A stretch of DNA of 64,000 bases from positions 1,302,001 to 1,366,000 of the forward strand of contig CP079860.1 of NCBI GenBank assembly GCA_019339365.1, given 5' to 3'. The notes under the pieces are model-generated. The model saw only the letters and a program-made list of their open reading frames with translations. It made no database searches and was not told where the DNA came from. The position numbers and the translations under genes are program-made. This stretch comes from Vibrio neptunius. Its GTDB lineage: Bacteria; Pseudomonadota; Gammaproteobacteria; Enterobacterales; Vibrionaceae. This document shows positions 37,124 through 44,508 of this stretch, in pieces (within the stretch, counting starts at the first letter, position 1; the number at the start of each line of letters is the position of its first letter).

Positions 37124-38380
37124 ATGTCGTCTATCGTTGTAGTGGGTGCAAACTGGGGTGATGAAGGCAAGGGCCGCATCGTTGACTTTTTGGCAGAGCA
37201 AGCCTCTGCAAGTATTCGTTTCCAAGGTGGTAACAACGCGGGCCACACCGTCGTTAACGATCTAGGGACGTTTAAGTTACACCAGCTACCAAGTGGCGTT
37301 TTCAACCCTGACTGTTTGGCTGTTTTAGGCCCGGGTATGGTTATCAGCCCTAAAGCACTGTCACAGGAAATCGCGGAAGTTGAACAAGCTGGGGTTAAAG
37401 TGAACATGTGCATCTCTGATCGCGCAACACTGTGCCTACCTTTGCATGCACAAGAAGATACGTTAGAAGAACAACGCTTAGGTGACCAAGCATACGGTTC
37501 AACTCGTCAAGGTATTGCGCCTGCATACGGTGACCGTGTGATGAAGAAAGGTATCCTAGTGGGATGGCTACAGCAACCTGACGTTTTAGTAGAACGCCTC
37601 AAATTCTGGATGGACTGGAAACTCCCACAGCTACGTGCGCTTTACCCAAGCTTCGAGTTTGAACAAACCGCCGACGAGATGGCTAGCTGGTTGCTGGAAG
37701 TGTCGGCGCCTTGGCGTGATGCCATCTGCAACGTAACGCTTCCGCTAAAAGAACGACAAGCAAAAGACCAAACTCTATTATTCGAAGCACAACTCGGTGC
37801 TGGCCGTGATCTGGTATACGGCGAGTACCCATGGACCACCTCTTCAAACGTTGTGTCTATGTACGCAGGCATCGGTAGTGGTCTTCCTGCGCTGCGTCCA
37901 GAACGTGTTATTGCCGTAGCAAAAGCGTTTAGCTCGTCGGTCGGCACTGGTACGTTAATCACTGCAATGGAAGAGCAAGATGCATTCCGCGAACTAGCGG
38001 GTGAGTTCGGCGCAACAACAGGTCGTCCACGTGACATGGGTTACTTTGATGCAGTAGCCACAAAGAACGGCGTTGAACTTCAAGCCGCGACGGAAATCGC
38101 TCTGACTAAGGTTGACTGTTTAACGGGTCTTAAAGATCTCAAAATCTGTGTCGGCTATGAAGGTGAGCACAGTGAGAATCCGATCTGGCCTCAAACGGCT
38201 GCACTCGCGCCCATCTACGAGACAATGGAAAGCTGGAGCGAAGACATCACAGGTTGTCGCAAATTTGAACAGTTACCAGTCGCTGCACAACACTACGTGT
38301 TACGTATTGAACAACTGATGGGGGTACCAGTGAAGATGGTATCGGTTGGTCCTGGGCGTGAGCAAATGATTATGCGCTAA
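37124..38380 (+). CDS. purA: Adenylosuccinate synthetase, divergent second copy
   Basis: Protein of 418 aa, PurA family, which joins IMP and aspartate using GTP. Catalytic Asp13 (NWGDEGKG) and His41 (NNAGHTVV) are intact, so it is not the PurZ type that lacks that Asp. Several substrate loops differ from E. coli PurA: the IMP loop TTGRGIGPAY is STRQGIAPAY, VTSSNTTAGGVATGSG is TTSSNVVSMYAGIGSG, and TTGRRRRTG is TTGRPRDMG (the Arg corresponding to 303 and 305 kept). Vibrios have an essential purA elsewhere; this looks like the paralogue sometimes named purA2. It has its own regulator and terminator. Confidence 0.85.
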   Translation: MSSIVVVGANWGDEGKGRIVDFLAEQASASIRFQGGNNAGHTVVNDLGTFKLHQLPSGVFNPDCLAVLGPGMVISPKALSQEIAEVEQAGVKVNMCISDRATLCLPLHAQEDTLEEQRLGDQAYGSTRQGIAPAYGDRVMKKGILVGWLQQPDVLVERLKFWMDWKLPQLRALYPSFEFEQTADEMASWLLEVSAPWRDAICNVTLPLKERQAKDQTLLFEAQLGAGRDLVYGEYPWTTSSNVVSMYAGIGSGLPALRPERVIAVAKAFSSSVGTGTLITAMEEQDAFRELAGEFGATTGRPRDMGYFDAVATKNGVELQAATEIALTKVDCLTGLKDLKICVGYEGEHSENPIWPQTAALAPIYETMESWSEDITGCRKFEQLPVAAQHYVLRIEQLMGVPVKMVSVGPGREQMIMR

Positions 38381-38405
38381 GACGTCGATAGTACGTCTTA
38401 TTGGC

Positions 38406-38446
38406 AAGCGGCTTTTATCTTTTCCGGGGTAAAGCCGCTTTTTTTA
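38406..38446 (+). terminator. Intrinsic terminator of purA2
   Basis: Stem AAGCGGCTTT/AAAGCCGCTT with a 15-nt loop, then seven T in total. 25 bp after the stop. Confidence 0.85.
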
Positions 38447-38916
38447 TGCACGTTATGCATGATTAAGCCAGCACAGTCCTATTGAGTGTCAGAACGCGAA
38501 TGTTTCCAACAGCTTGGCTAGAGAGCTCTGCGGTTGAGAGTAAGATTTCTCGCCAGAGCAAAACAGGGTAAAGTCTCTGTCCTGGATTTCTCTTCCTATT
38601 TAAAGTGGCCTCTGTGCGGTGTCCTTCCCATACGCATGCCACTTACAATGCTTTCAACACCTCATTGGCATTTGTGATTAGATCTATCCATAAAAACGGT
38701 TTTGTACTTATTCGCGCCTTAACTAACCTTAGAGAAGTCGATACGCCTTTTAGTCGAGAACGTATTGGCTTTGCGGGGCGAATGTTATTCATCGTTACCC
38801 AGCCCAGAATTATTGGGTTGTTTGATGAGCAAGCTCTATTCGCAATAAAAACGTAGTACTAGCTGTACTAAGTGTGTCGCTGTCATTGAGCGCGGACCAA
38901 CATTGGGGAAGATAAG
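38447..38916. other. Gene-free interval between purA2 and HDOD gene
   Basis: 470 bp. An 83-codon plus-strand frame at 38605 has no ribosome site or domain. A diverged repeat-family segment is at 38561. The right end carries GGGGAAG before the HDOD start. Confidence 0.5.
38561..38585 (+). repeat. Diverged repeat copy
   Basis: ACAGGGTAAAGTCTCTGTCCTG aligns with ATAGGCAGAGTATCTGTCCTG at 44271. Confidence 0.4.
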
Positions 38917-39765
38917 ATGGTTGATATTGATGAAGAAAAAATAGCATCAGTGGTGTCCAGTTTTCAGGTACCAGCGAAGCCTACAGTGTTGTCCGAATTG
39001 CAGGAGATAATGGGCGAACCAGAGCCCGATATCAGTCTTGTCGCGGACCTAATTTCAAGTGATATTGGACTTTCATCAGCCATATTGAAGGTAATTAATT
39101 CGCCATACTATGGTATGGGCAGAACGATATCCGAGATAAAACAAGCGGTCATGATTATCGGTCTCACTACAATTAATAGCCTTGTGACCTCTTTACTACT
39201 TAAATCAGCCCTTCAGGGAAAAGCCTCGATTTCATTGGAACGTTTTTGGGATGACTCTTTAGATGTTGCCAATGCCATGCTGTTTATTGGCGATAGAATT
39301 AAAGACAAAGTGCCTATTGATACTCTCTATACCGTGGGTTTGCTTCATAATTGTGGCATTCCTTTGTTGGCTTTACGGTTTGACGACTACAAAGAAGTCT
39401 TGATCGAAGCAAATCACAAAGGCTGTAACTCCGTTGTATTAGAAGAAGAAAAATACAATACCAATCATGCGGTTCTAGGCTATTTCATTGCTAATTCTTG
39501 GCATTTGCCTAAAGCATTGTGCGCAATTATTTTACAGCATCACAATACGAATTTCTTCGATACTACTTTGGACAGTGAATCCCAACTGGCATTAGCGATA
39601 CTCAAAGTGGCAGAAAATTTCGTTGAGCGTGCTAAGCGTCATAATGACTCCCCTGATTGGCAGGATGTCGAACTAGGCGTTTCAGAGGTACTCGGATTAT
39701 CCACGCTAGACTTTAAGGAATTGGAAGACGACTACGATGACTTATATACACAAGCCAATGACTAG
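38917..39765 (+). CDS. HDOD domain signalling protein
   Basis: HDOD-domain protein of 282 aa: FQVPAKPTVLSELQEIM, the core AILKVINSPYYGMGRTISEIKQAVMIIGL (in parts), NSLVTSLLLKSAL, and VGLLHNCGIPLLA, where HD-type metal residues are lost as usual for HDOD. These are non-catalytic relatives of HD phosphohydrolases that act in chemotaxis, cyclic-di-GMP signalling or stress pathways. No output domain is fused. An acidic C-terminus (ELEDDYDDLYTQAND) is notable. It is a single-gene unit followed by repeat copy H. Confidence 0.82.
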   Translation: MVDIDEEKIASVVSSFQVPAKPTVLSELQEIMGEPEPDISLVADLISSDIGLSSAILKVINSPYYGMGRTISEIKQAVMIIGLTTINSLVTSLLLKSALQGKASISLERFWDDSLDVANAMLFIGDRIKDKVPIDTLYTVGLLHNCGIPLLALRFDDYKEVLIEANHKGCNSVVLEEEKYNTNHAVLGYFIANSWHLPKALCAIILQHHNTNFFDTTLDSESQLALAILKVAENFVERAKRHNDSPDWQDVELGVSEVLGLSTLDFKELEDDYDDLYTQAND

Positions 39766-39858
39766 TTAGATCGTTAGGCGACACTTTACTTACTGGTTGG
39801 CGGCATGTCATTCTAGACGGGGCTTACTCTGCCAATCTACTAAGTGGTTAAATACAAA

Positions 39859-39898
39859 GGTTGAAAGACTGCACAGGCAGGATGCTTGTCCCATCGAC
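39859..39898 (+). repeat. REP-like repeat copy H
   Basis: GTTGAAAGACTGCACAGGCAGG then ATGCTTGTCCCATC, matching the right half of copies at 41585 and 44259. Confidence 0.55.
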
Positions 39899-40040
39899 CT
39901 TTTGGTATCCCCTCTTTTCGAAATCCATTATTTTCAGCTCAGCAGTATGATATCAAAATTCAATATCTGATCTCTGTAATGTTTAGTATGCTTGTAAGAG
40001 CGATTATTGGTATACGAAGCGAATAAATAGTTTGTGACCC

Positions 40041-40517
40041 ATGAAAATGAAGAAAACCCGCAGAAAAATAGGTGATGTAGTTAAAATTCGTCTTGATAAC
40101 AATGAAATTTGCTTTGGACATGTATTAAAAGAGCCATTAGTGGCTTTCTATGACATGAAAGTCGAGGCGGAAAGTATTGTGAGAATAGATGACGTTGTTG
40201 AGAGCCCTATTTTGTTTAAAGTGTGGGTGATGAACAACGCTATTACTTCTGGTCGTTGGGAAGTCATTGGCAACGTTGAATTAAGTGAAAGCCTATCCGA
40301 GCCAGTAACGTTTTTTAAGCAAGACAGAATCAATAAAAAAGTGACTCTTTATGATGATTCAAAGGATATTCCCTCCACATACCAAGAGTGTCTCGGTTTG
40401 GAAAGAGCGTCTGTATGGGGAGCTAATCATATAGAAGATCGATTACGCGACCATTATCTTGGTGTTGAGAATATTTGGGTCAAATCTCTTGAATTAGAGG
40501 CACAACAAGATGATTGA
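40041..40517 (+). CDS. Imm26-family immunity-like protein
   Basis: Soluble protein of 158 aa. The start RRKIGDVVKIRLDNNEICFGHVLKEPLVAFYD matches the Imm26 pattern (IGDvv.I.L.......ar.l..p..afYD). The middle has VWVMNNAITSGRWEVIGNVEL and the end is variable. Imm26 proteins are predicted immunity factors for polymorphic toxins, but there is no toxin gene in the window, so this would be an orphan. I see no signal or membrane span. Start at ATG 40041 or 40047; neither has a strong ribosome site. Followed by repeat copy D. Confidence 0.65.
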   Translation: MKMKKTRRKIGDVVKIRLDNNEICFGHVLKEPLVAFYDMKVEAESIVRIDDVVESPILFKVWVMNNAITSGRWEVIGNVELSESLSEPVTFFKQDRINKKVTLYDDSKDIPSTYQECLGLERASVWGANHIEDRLRDHYLGVENIWVKSLELEAQQDD

Positions 40518-40524
40518 TGTTTGA

Positions 40525-40550
40525 GTTAAGGGGCAAAGTGCCTGTCCTAT
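40525..40550 (+). repeat. REP-like repeat copy D
   Basis: GTTAAGGGGCAAAGTGCCTGTCC, carrying the GTGCCTGTCC core, 8 bp after the Imm26-like gene. Confidence 0.6.
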
Positions 40551-40607
40551 AAACCTGTATAGATGAAAGAGACTGAGACTCCAAGGTAGACAAGACGTTA
40601 AAAGGTT

Positions 40608-41141
40608 ATGGAAAAACAAGAATTCGAAGAACAGTTCGACAATGTGGTATTGCGTCCTCTTCTTGAATTAGGGTTCAAATGTAAAAATAGAAGTATTTAC
40701 TATATTGATGATGAAGTAAATATTAGCCTTATTCGCTTAGGCGGTAGAATGGCAAAACCTGGCGCAATTACGCATGTGTTGTGTTTTCGACACACGTATC
40801 TCCCTAGCCTGAGTGGAGAAGTACCAAAAGGTTTTGAGAATGAAGTGTTTTCCTATCCGTTGAAGCTCAAACCAAGCAAGGTTCGGCGTTTTTACGGTGT
40901 TAAGATTAAATATGAGCCCAAAAACCTAGATTACGATGTTGAAAGAATTGAATTTAAGACGAAAGCTCAAACCGTGCTGTTGAAGGAGTTAGAAAGACTA
41001 AAGAAAGACATACTTGCCTTTCTAAACTGGGCTAAATCCGCTGAAGCCTCTAAATTGCCGCAACAAATCCGACACAATGGAGAACAGGCATGGATTGAAG
41101 GTTTATGGTTACGAGCTTACGAAGCCAAAATGGGTATTTAA
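40608..41141 (+). CDS. DUF4304-like hypothetical protein
   Basis: Protein of 177 aa: EEQFDNVVLRPLLELGFKCKNRSIYYIDDEVNISLIRLGG resembles the DUF4304 pattern (a helix, GFkkk, then beta strands), which often sits among toxin-immunity genes. The C-terminal half is helical and basic (LKELERLKKDILAFLNWAKS). No signal peptide. Function unknown; the DUF4304 label is a tentative match by pattern. It lies between the Imm26-like gene and another small protein on the same strand. Confidence 0.55.
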   Translation: MEKQEFEEQFDNVVLRPLLELGFKCKNRSIYYIDDEVNISLIRLGGRMAKPGAITHVLCFRHTYLPSLSGEVPKGFENEVFSYPLKLKPSKVRRFYGVKIKYEPKNLDYDVERIEFKTKAQTVLLKELERLKKDILAFLNWAKSAEASKLPQQIRHNGEQAWIEGLWLRAYEAKMGI

Positions 41142-41185
41142 TGAGTAATCAAGCTCGCAAACAACGCTAGAAATGGATTTATTTA

Positions 41186-41470
41186 ATGCGAAATCAAAAA
41201 GTAGTACTTGTGACTCAATCTAATTACAGTGCGGATTCTGATGAATTGCTCCTCAAAATACTCGAAGATGGCGCAAGGTTAATATGTATTACTGGTGTTG
41301 ACTGTTCTACATGGGAAGAGGTAATAGACGAATTAGTCGTTGGAGATGGTAGCCAAGTACTTGATGTGATTACGACTTCTCATCCAAATGAGTCGGAACT
41401 GGAGGTTGTTGAGTTTGCTCGCTCTTGTTCTTTTGTCGGTAGCTCGAGTGTTAACATTGTTCGTATATAG
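41186..41470 (+). CDS. Small hypothetical protein, 94 aa
   Basis: Soluble acidic protein: VVLVTQSNYSADSDELLLKILEDGARLICITGVDCSTWEEVIDEL, GSQVLDVITTSHPNESELEVVEFARS. The alternating beta/alpha pattern and the TTSHPNES motif recall small proteins found near polymorphic toxin or immunity loci, but I cannot name the family firmly. No signal peptide. The third of three consecutive small genes on the same strand, followed by repeat copy B. Confidence 0.55.
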   Translation: MRNQKVVLVTQSNYSADSDELLLKILEDGARLICITGVDCSTWEEVIDELVVGDGSQVLDVITTSHPNESELEVVEFARSCSFVGSSSVNIVRI

Positions 41471-41550
41471 CTAAGCGTTCAATGTTTAAAAACCCAAGAA
41501 ATAGGTGCGCTATGCAGTAAAAAGACGTCCAAGGACGGCCGCATTCACAT

Positions 41551-41613
41551 AAAGTAATAGACACTCCACGGGACGAAAAGTCGTTGAATGACTGCATAGG
41601 TAAGGTATCTGTT
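41551..41613 (+). repeat. REP-like repeat copy B
   Basis: AATAGACACTCCACGGGAC, AAAAGTCGTTGAATGAC, GCATAGGTAAGGTATCTG. Matches copies at 35241 and 44229. Confidence 0.65.
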
Positions 41614-41708
41614 GCTCACTATACTTGGTTTTTGTTACCGAGTTACCCCTTAGCTGCCATCACAATGTGGCGCTCGTGAACACATCAGAAATCAAACAAA
41701 AGGACAGT

Positions 41709-42554
41709 ATGAAAATAACAACACTCGTCGACAATACTCGATTGGATAGTCGACAAGATCTAGCGGTTGAGCGTGGTTTATCATTGCATATCGAAACTGA
41801 GTCGTTGAAAATTTTATTCGACATGGGAAGTGGTGATACGTTTTGTCGAAATGCGCCGCGATTAGATGTGAACATCGAAGACGTAGATATCGCCGTGATA
41901 TCGCACAGACATCATGACCATTGTAATGGTGCTGTCGATTTTGTTGCCCATAACTCGAAAGCCAATGTGTTTTTGAAGCACTGCTCCGAAAAAAGCTATT
42001 ATTTCCGCGCTTACGGTTTTAAAAATGATGTCGGTATTACCACGGATTTGCTAAAAAATAGCCATGATCGACTGGTGTTGGTGAATCAGACCACTGAAAT
42101 AGCACCCAATGTATTTGCTATCACGGATATCAGCAGCAAGCACGACAAGCCCAAAGGTAATCGATACCTCTATACACAATCTCAAACTGGATGGGAGAAC
42201 GACTCATTCGATCACGAGTTACTCCTTGTGATCAAAGAACATGACGGGTTAGTGATATTTACTGGCTGTGCGCATAGTGGTGTTCTTAACATGGTCGATA
42301 CGGCGGTTCACCACTTCCCAGACGAGAAGATAAAAGCAGTGGTAGGGGGCTTTCACCTTGTTGGACTGCCATTGTTTAACACTATTGGCGGGTCTAAGGA
42401 TGATATCAGAAACCTCGGGCGGGCGTTGCTGCAATACCCCATAGATAAACTGTATACAGGTCACTGCACAGGGAAGAAGGCTTATGACTTGTTAAAAGAA
42501 GTGTTAGGAGAACGTTTGGAAGCGATACCTACTGGTCGGTGTATTACCGTTTAG
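41709..42554 (+). CDS. Metallo-beta-lactamase fold hydrolase
   Basis: Protein of 281 aa starting at ATG 41709 behind AAGGA. The metal motif is VISHRHHDHCNGAV (HxHxDH-like), with GCAHSGVLNMV and YTGHCTGKKAYDLL later. The layout resembles the group annotated as 7,8-dihydropterin-6-methyl-4-(beta-D-ribofuranosyl)-aminobenzene-5'-phosphate synthase-like MBL proteins. All metal ligands appear present, so it is probably active. No signal peptide, so cytoplasmic. Substrate unknown. Upstream lies repeat copy B. Confidence 0.8.
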   Translation: MKITTLVDNTRLDSRQDLAVERGLSLHIETESLKILFDMGSGDTFCRNAPRLDVNIEDVDIAVISHRHHDHCNGAVDFVAHNSKANVFLKHCSEKSYYFRAYGFKNDVGITTDLLKNSHDRLVLVNQTTEIAPNVFAITDISSKHDKPKGNRYLYTQSQTGWENDSFDHELLLVIKEHDGLVIFTGCAHSGVLNMVDTAVHHFPDEKIKAVVGGFHLVGLPLFNTIGGSKDDIRNLGRALLQYPIDKLYTGHCTGKKAYDLLKEVLGERLEAIPTGRCITV

Positions 42555-42816
42555 CGAAGTGAGAACCATAACAACTTCAGTGTGGCGTTCTGTGCTCACT
42601 TAAGTGTGAACTAAAGGAATAGGTTTCCAATTTTTAATGTATAGGTTAACTATTTAAGTCAACTAGGATGAAGTTTAATAAATAAAATATTATTTATGTT
42701 TAATAGAGAGTGACTTATGTGTTTGAAAATAATGTTCGATTAAATTAGAGATAAGTTATTGATTTAAATTATTGAAATTTGTAAATATAACTATTGTTGA
42801 AACCCAAGGCTTAATT
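42555..42816. other. AT-rich intergenic segment
   Basis: About 260 bp, markedly AT-rich (many TTTAAT/ATTTAT tracts), with no gene. It leads into an AT-rich membrane-protein gene and contrasts with flanking DNA. Confidence 0.45.
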
Positions 42817-43164
42817 ATGAAAAAAATTTCATTAGCTCTATTTTTGCTCATAGTGCTCTCATCGGCATTTATGAACTCTTATAACCATTACGGAGATATT
42901 GTAGAGAAGGTTATTGCCTTTATAACCCCTCTACTAAACTACATTGTGGTAATTGCTTTGTTCGCAAAATTTAAAGGGGCCGCACTATTTACCAAGCTTC
43001 AGTTAAGAGTGATAGCAATCCTTTATGTAATAATAGTTTTTGTGGAATATGGATACCCGACATTTGAATACAGTGAGCAAACCTTACCATCAGATTATTT
43101 ATTTAACCTATCTCTACAATTCGTTTTAAATGTGATTATTGCAAGGACTATTCTAGATGAGTAA
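42817..43164 (+). CDS. Small hypothetical membrane protein
   Basis: Protein of 115 aa with a signal-anchor (MKKISLALFLLIVLSSAFM) and about three further spans (ITPLLNYIVVIALFA, LRVIAILYVIIVFVEYGY, LQFVLNVIIARTIL). No family recognised. Codon use is AT-rich like the surrounding sequence, pointing to recent acquisition. I start at 42817 because the upstream ATG lacks a ribosome site, while AAGG precedes this one. Confidence 0.5.
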   Translation: MKKISLALFLLIVLSSAFMNSYNHYGDIVEKVIAFITPLLNYIVVIALFAKFKGAALFTKLQLRVIAILYVIIVFVEYGYPTFEYSEQTLPSDYLFNLSLQFVLNVIIARTILDE

Positions 43165-43224
43165 TTTAACTGCCATATTAAGTCAACTAGGACAATCATC
43201 ACCGCTATATTCATGATATCTAGT

Positions 43225-43261
43225 CTTTTCAGTAGCTTGCTAAAGTGTTTGTCCTATCAAC
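43225..43261 (+). repeat. Repeat copy F
   Basis: CTTTTCAGTAGCTTGCTAAAGTGT then TTGTCCTATCAAC (37 bp), differing from 44415-44451 at two positions. Confidence 0.7.
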
Positions 43262-43440
43262 ATATAATTTAAAGGGCTAGGTGGTCGAATATGGTTTTAC
43301 TGGTCTTTCTACACATTGATTTTGTATCTTATTTTATCCAGAGTGTGAAACAGACATTTGTTTAATTGAATATAATCTACTACTCGTTTGAATTGGCTTG
43401 AATAATCCTACAGACTTTATGATTGCAAGTATGAAGGACC

Positions 43441-43779
43441 ATGCCGTTTAAAAACTACGGCTCGATAAAAGGGTTAAAGCTATCTTCACGCTCTCGTTCG
43501 ACTTTGAAAATCATCGACTATAAAGTCGATTTGGCAAACTATTTGTCGAGTTTTATGATAACTAGCCCTATCCTAGAAATATTTCGAACCAAAGGTGGGG
43601 GTGTTATTCATACAGCTCAGGATATCTATGAGTATCATTGGGATGAATTCGGCAATGCAATGGCGTCGATAAACCCCGTTTTAAGAAAACAAGTCTACAA
43701 CCTCGCAAAACAGGAAGCGCTATATACTTATGGTCAAGAACAGAAATTTTGGAAGTGCGTTAGTGAAGCGGCTTTGTAG
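43441..43779 (+). CDS. Hypothetical protein, 112 aa
   Basis: Soluble basic-to-neutral protein starting just after AAGGACC: SIKGLKLSSRSRSTLKIIDYKVDLANYL, MITSPILEIFRTKGGG, AQDIYEYHWDEFGNAMA. No signal, span or recognised domain. It overlaps the start of the following lipoprotein gene by 17 bp, so the two are an operon. Function unknown. Confidence 0.5.
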   Translation: MPFKNYGSIKGLKLSSRSRSTLKIIDYKVDLANYLSSFMITSPILEIFRTKGGGVIHTAQDIYEYHWDEFGNAMASINPVLRKQVYNLAKQEALYTYGQEQKFWKCVSEAAL

Positions 43780-44182
43780 CTTGTCATTGGTTTTTTTGGT
43801 GGGATGTTCCTCCCCGAGTTTAACCGAGCCCTACAAAGCCTTGCTGACACAAAAAGAACACTGTTTCGAGTTGGCTAAGTCAGGCGGTGACGTTTTTCCA
43901 CAATCAGAATGGTTGTCAAATTTGTCTAAGGAACAGCAAAGAGTCGTGCTCAGTTACTTAGCGCAGTACGCCTATAACCAGTGTATTGGCGAGCAAGTTA
44001 GGGCTCTCAAGCAGTCCGTTTTGCAGCAGTCCAAAGACATTCAAACGTTTTTCAACGAATACGTTGGCTTGCATGAGCTTAATGGTGAAATGCCGACTGA
44101 TGTCGATCGGCAAGCGCTCTTAACAATACAAGATCAAATACAGATGCCCTTTGTCTCCAATGACGTCTACGAGTCCTTATAA
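43763..44182 (+). CDS. Hypothetical lipoprotein
   Basis: GTG start at 43763 gives VKRLCSLSLVFLVGCSSPS, a lipoprotein signal with the lipobox ending at Cys15. The 139-aa mature part is mainly helical and Gln-rich (SKEQQRVVLSYLAQYAYNQC, LKQSVLQQSKDIQTF). An upstream ATG at 43730 would place charged residues before the signal, so the GTG is better; GGAAG lies upstream. No family recognised. Translationally coupled to the 112-aa gene. Confidence 0.55.
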   Translation: MKRLCSLSLVFLVGCSSPSLTEPYKALLTQKEHCFELAKSGGDVFPQSEWLSNLSKEQQRVVLSYLAQYAYNQCIGEQVRALKQSVLQQSKDIQTFFNEYVGLHELNGEMPTDVDRQALLTIQDQIQMPFVSNDVYESL

Positions 44183-44228
44183 CCTCTATAGCTGGACGCT
44201 ATAATCAAAGAACTAAAGGACAACTGAA

Positions 44229-44294
44229 GGGACTGCCACTCTCAGAAACGACAAGTCGTTGAGTGGTCGCATAGGCAGAGTATCTGTCCTGCCC
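44229..44294 (+). repeat. REP-like repeat copy C, best hairpin
   Basis: AACGAC-aa-GTCGTT forms a perfect inner stem, extended by CCACTC/GAGTGG across a 5-nt bulge. The left arm starts GGGACTGCC and the right end reads GGCAGAGTATCTGTCC, so the outer ends can pair as well. Confidence 0.7.
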
Positions 44295-44367
44295 ACTTTC
44301 CCTCAAACCCGATTTCTTCACACTTTTTAAGGTCAATTCGGTACGAATGCTATCGGTTGCTTATTCT

Positions 44368-44452
44368 GAGATCCTCACACTCATTGAGCATGGCTATGTT
44401 TGTTATATTTCATGCTTTTCAGTAGCTTGCTAAAGTGTCTGTCCCATCAACG
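44368..44452 (+). repeat. Repeat copy G with 5' segment
   Basis: Contains the 5' segment related to 34539 and the 37-bp CTTTTCAGTAGC...TGTCCCATCAAC unit of copy F (44415-44452). It lies just upstream of the nitronate monooxygenase gene. Confidence 0.7.
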
Positions 44453-44508
44453 TTTTGTAAGATAACCCCAACACTTGGCCTTACAACTCAAATTCAGTAA
44501 GGATGACG

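Noticed and set aside
37124..38380. PurZ-type 2-aminoadenylosuccinate synthetase
   Set aside because: The diagnostic Asp of WGDEGKG is kept, whereas PurZ has a substitution there.
38605..38856. 83-codon frame after purA2
   Set aside because: No ribosome site or recognisable sequence pattern; likely chance.
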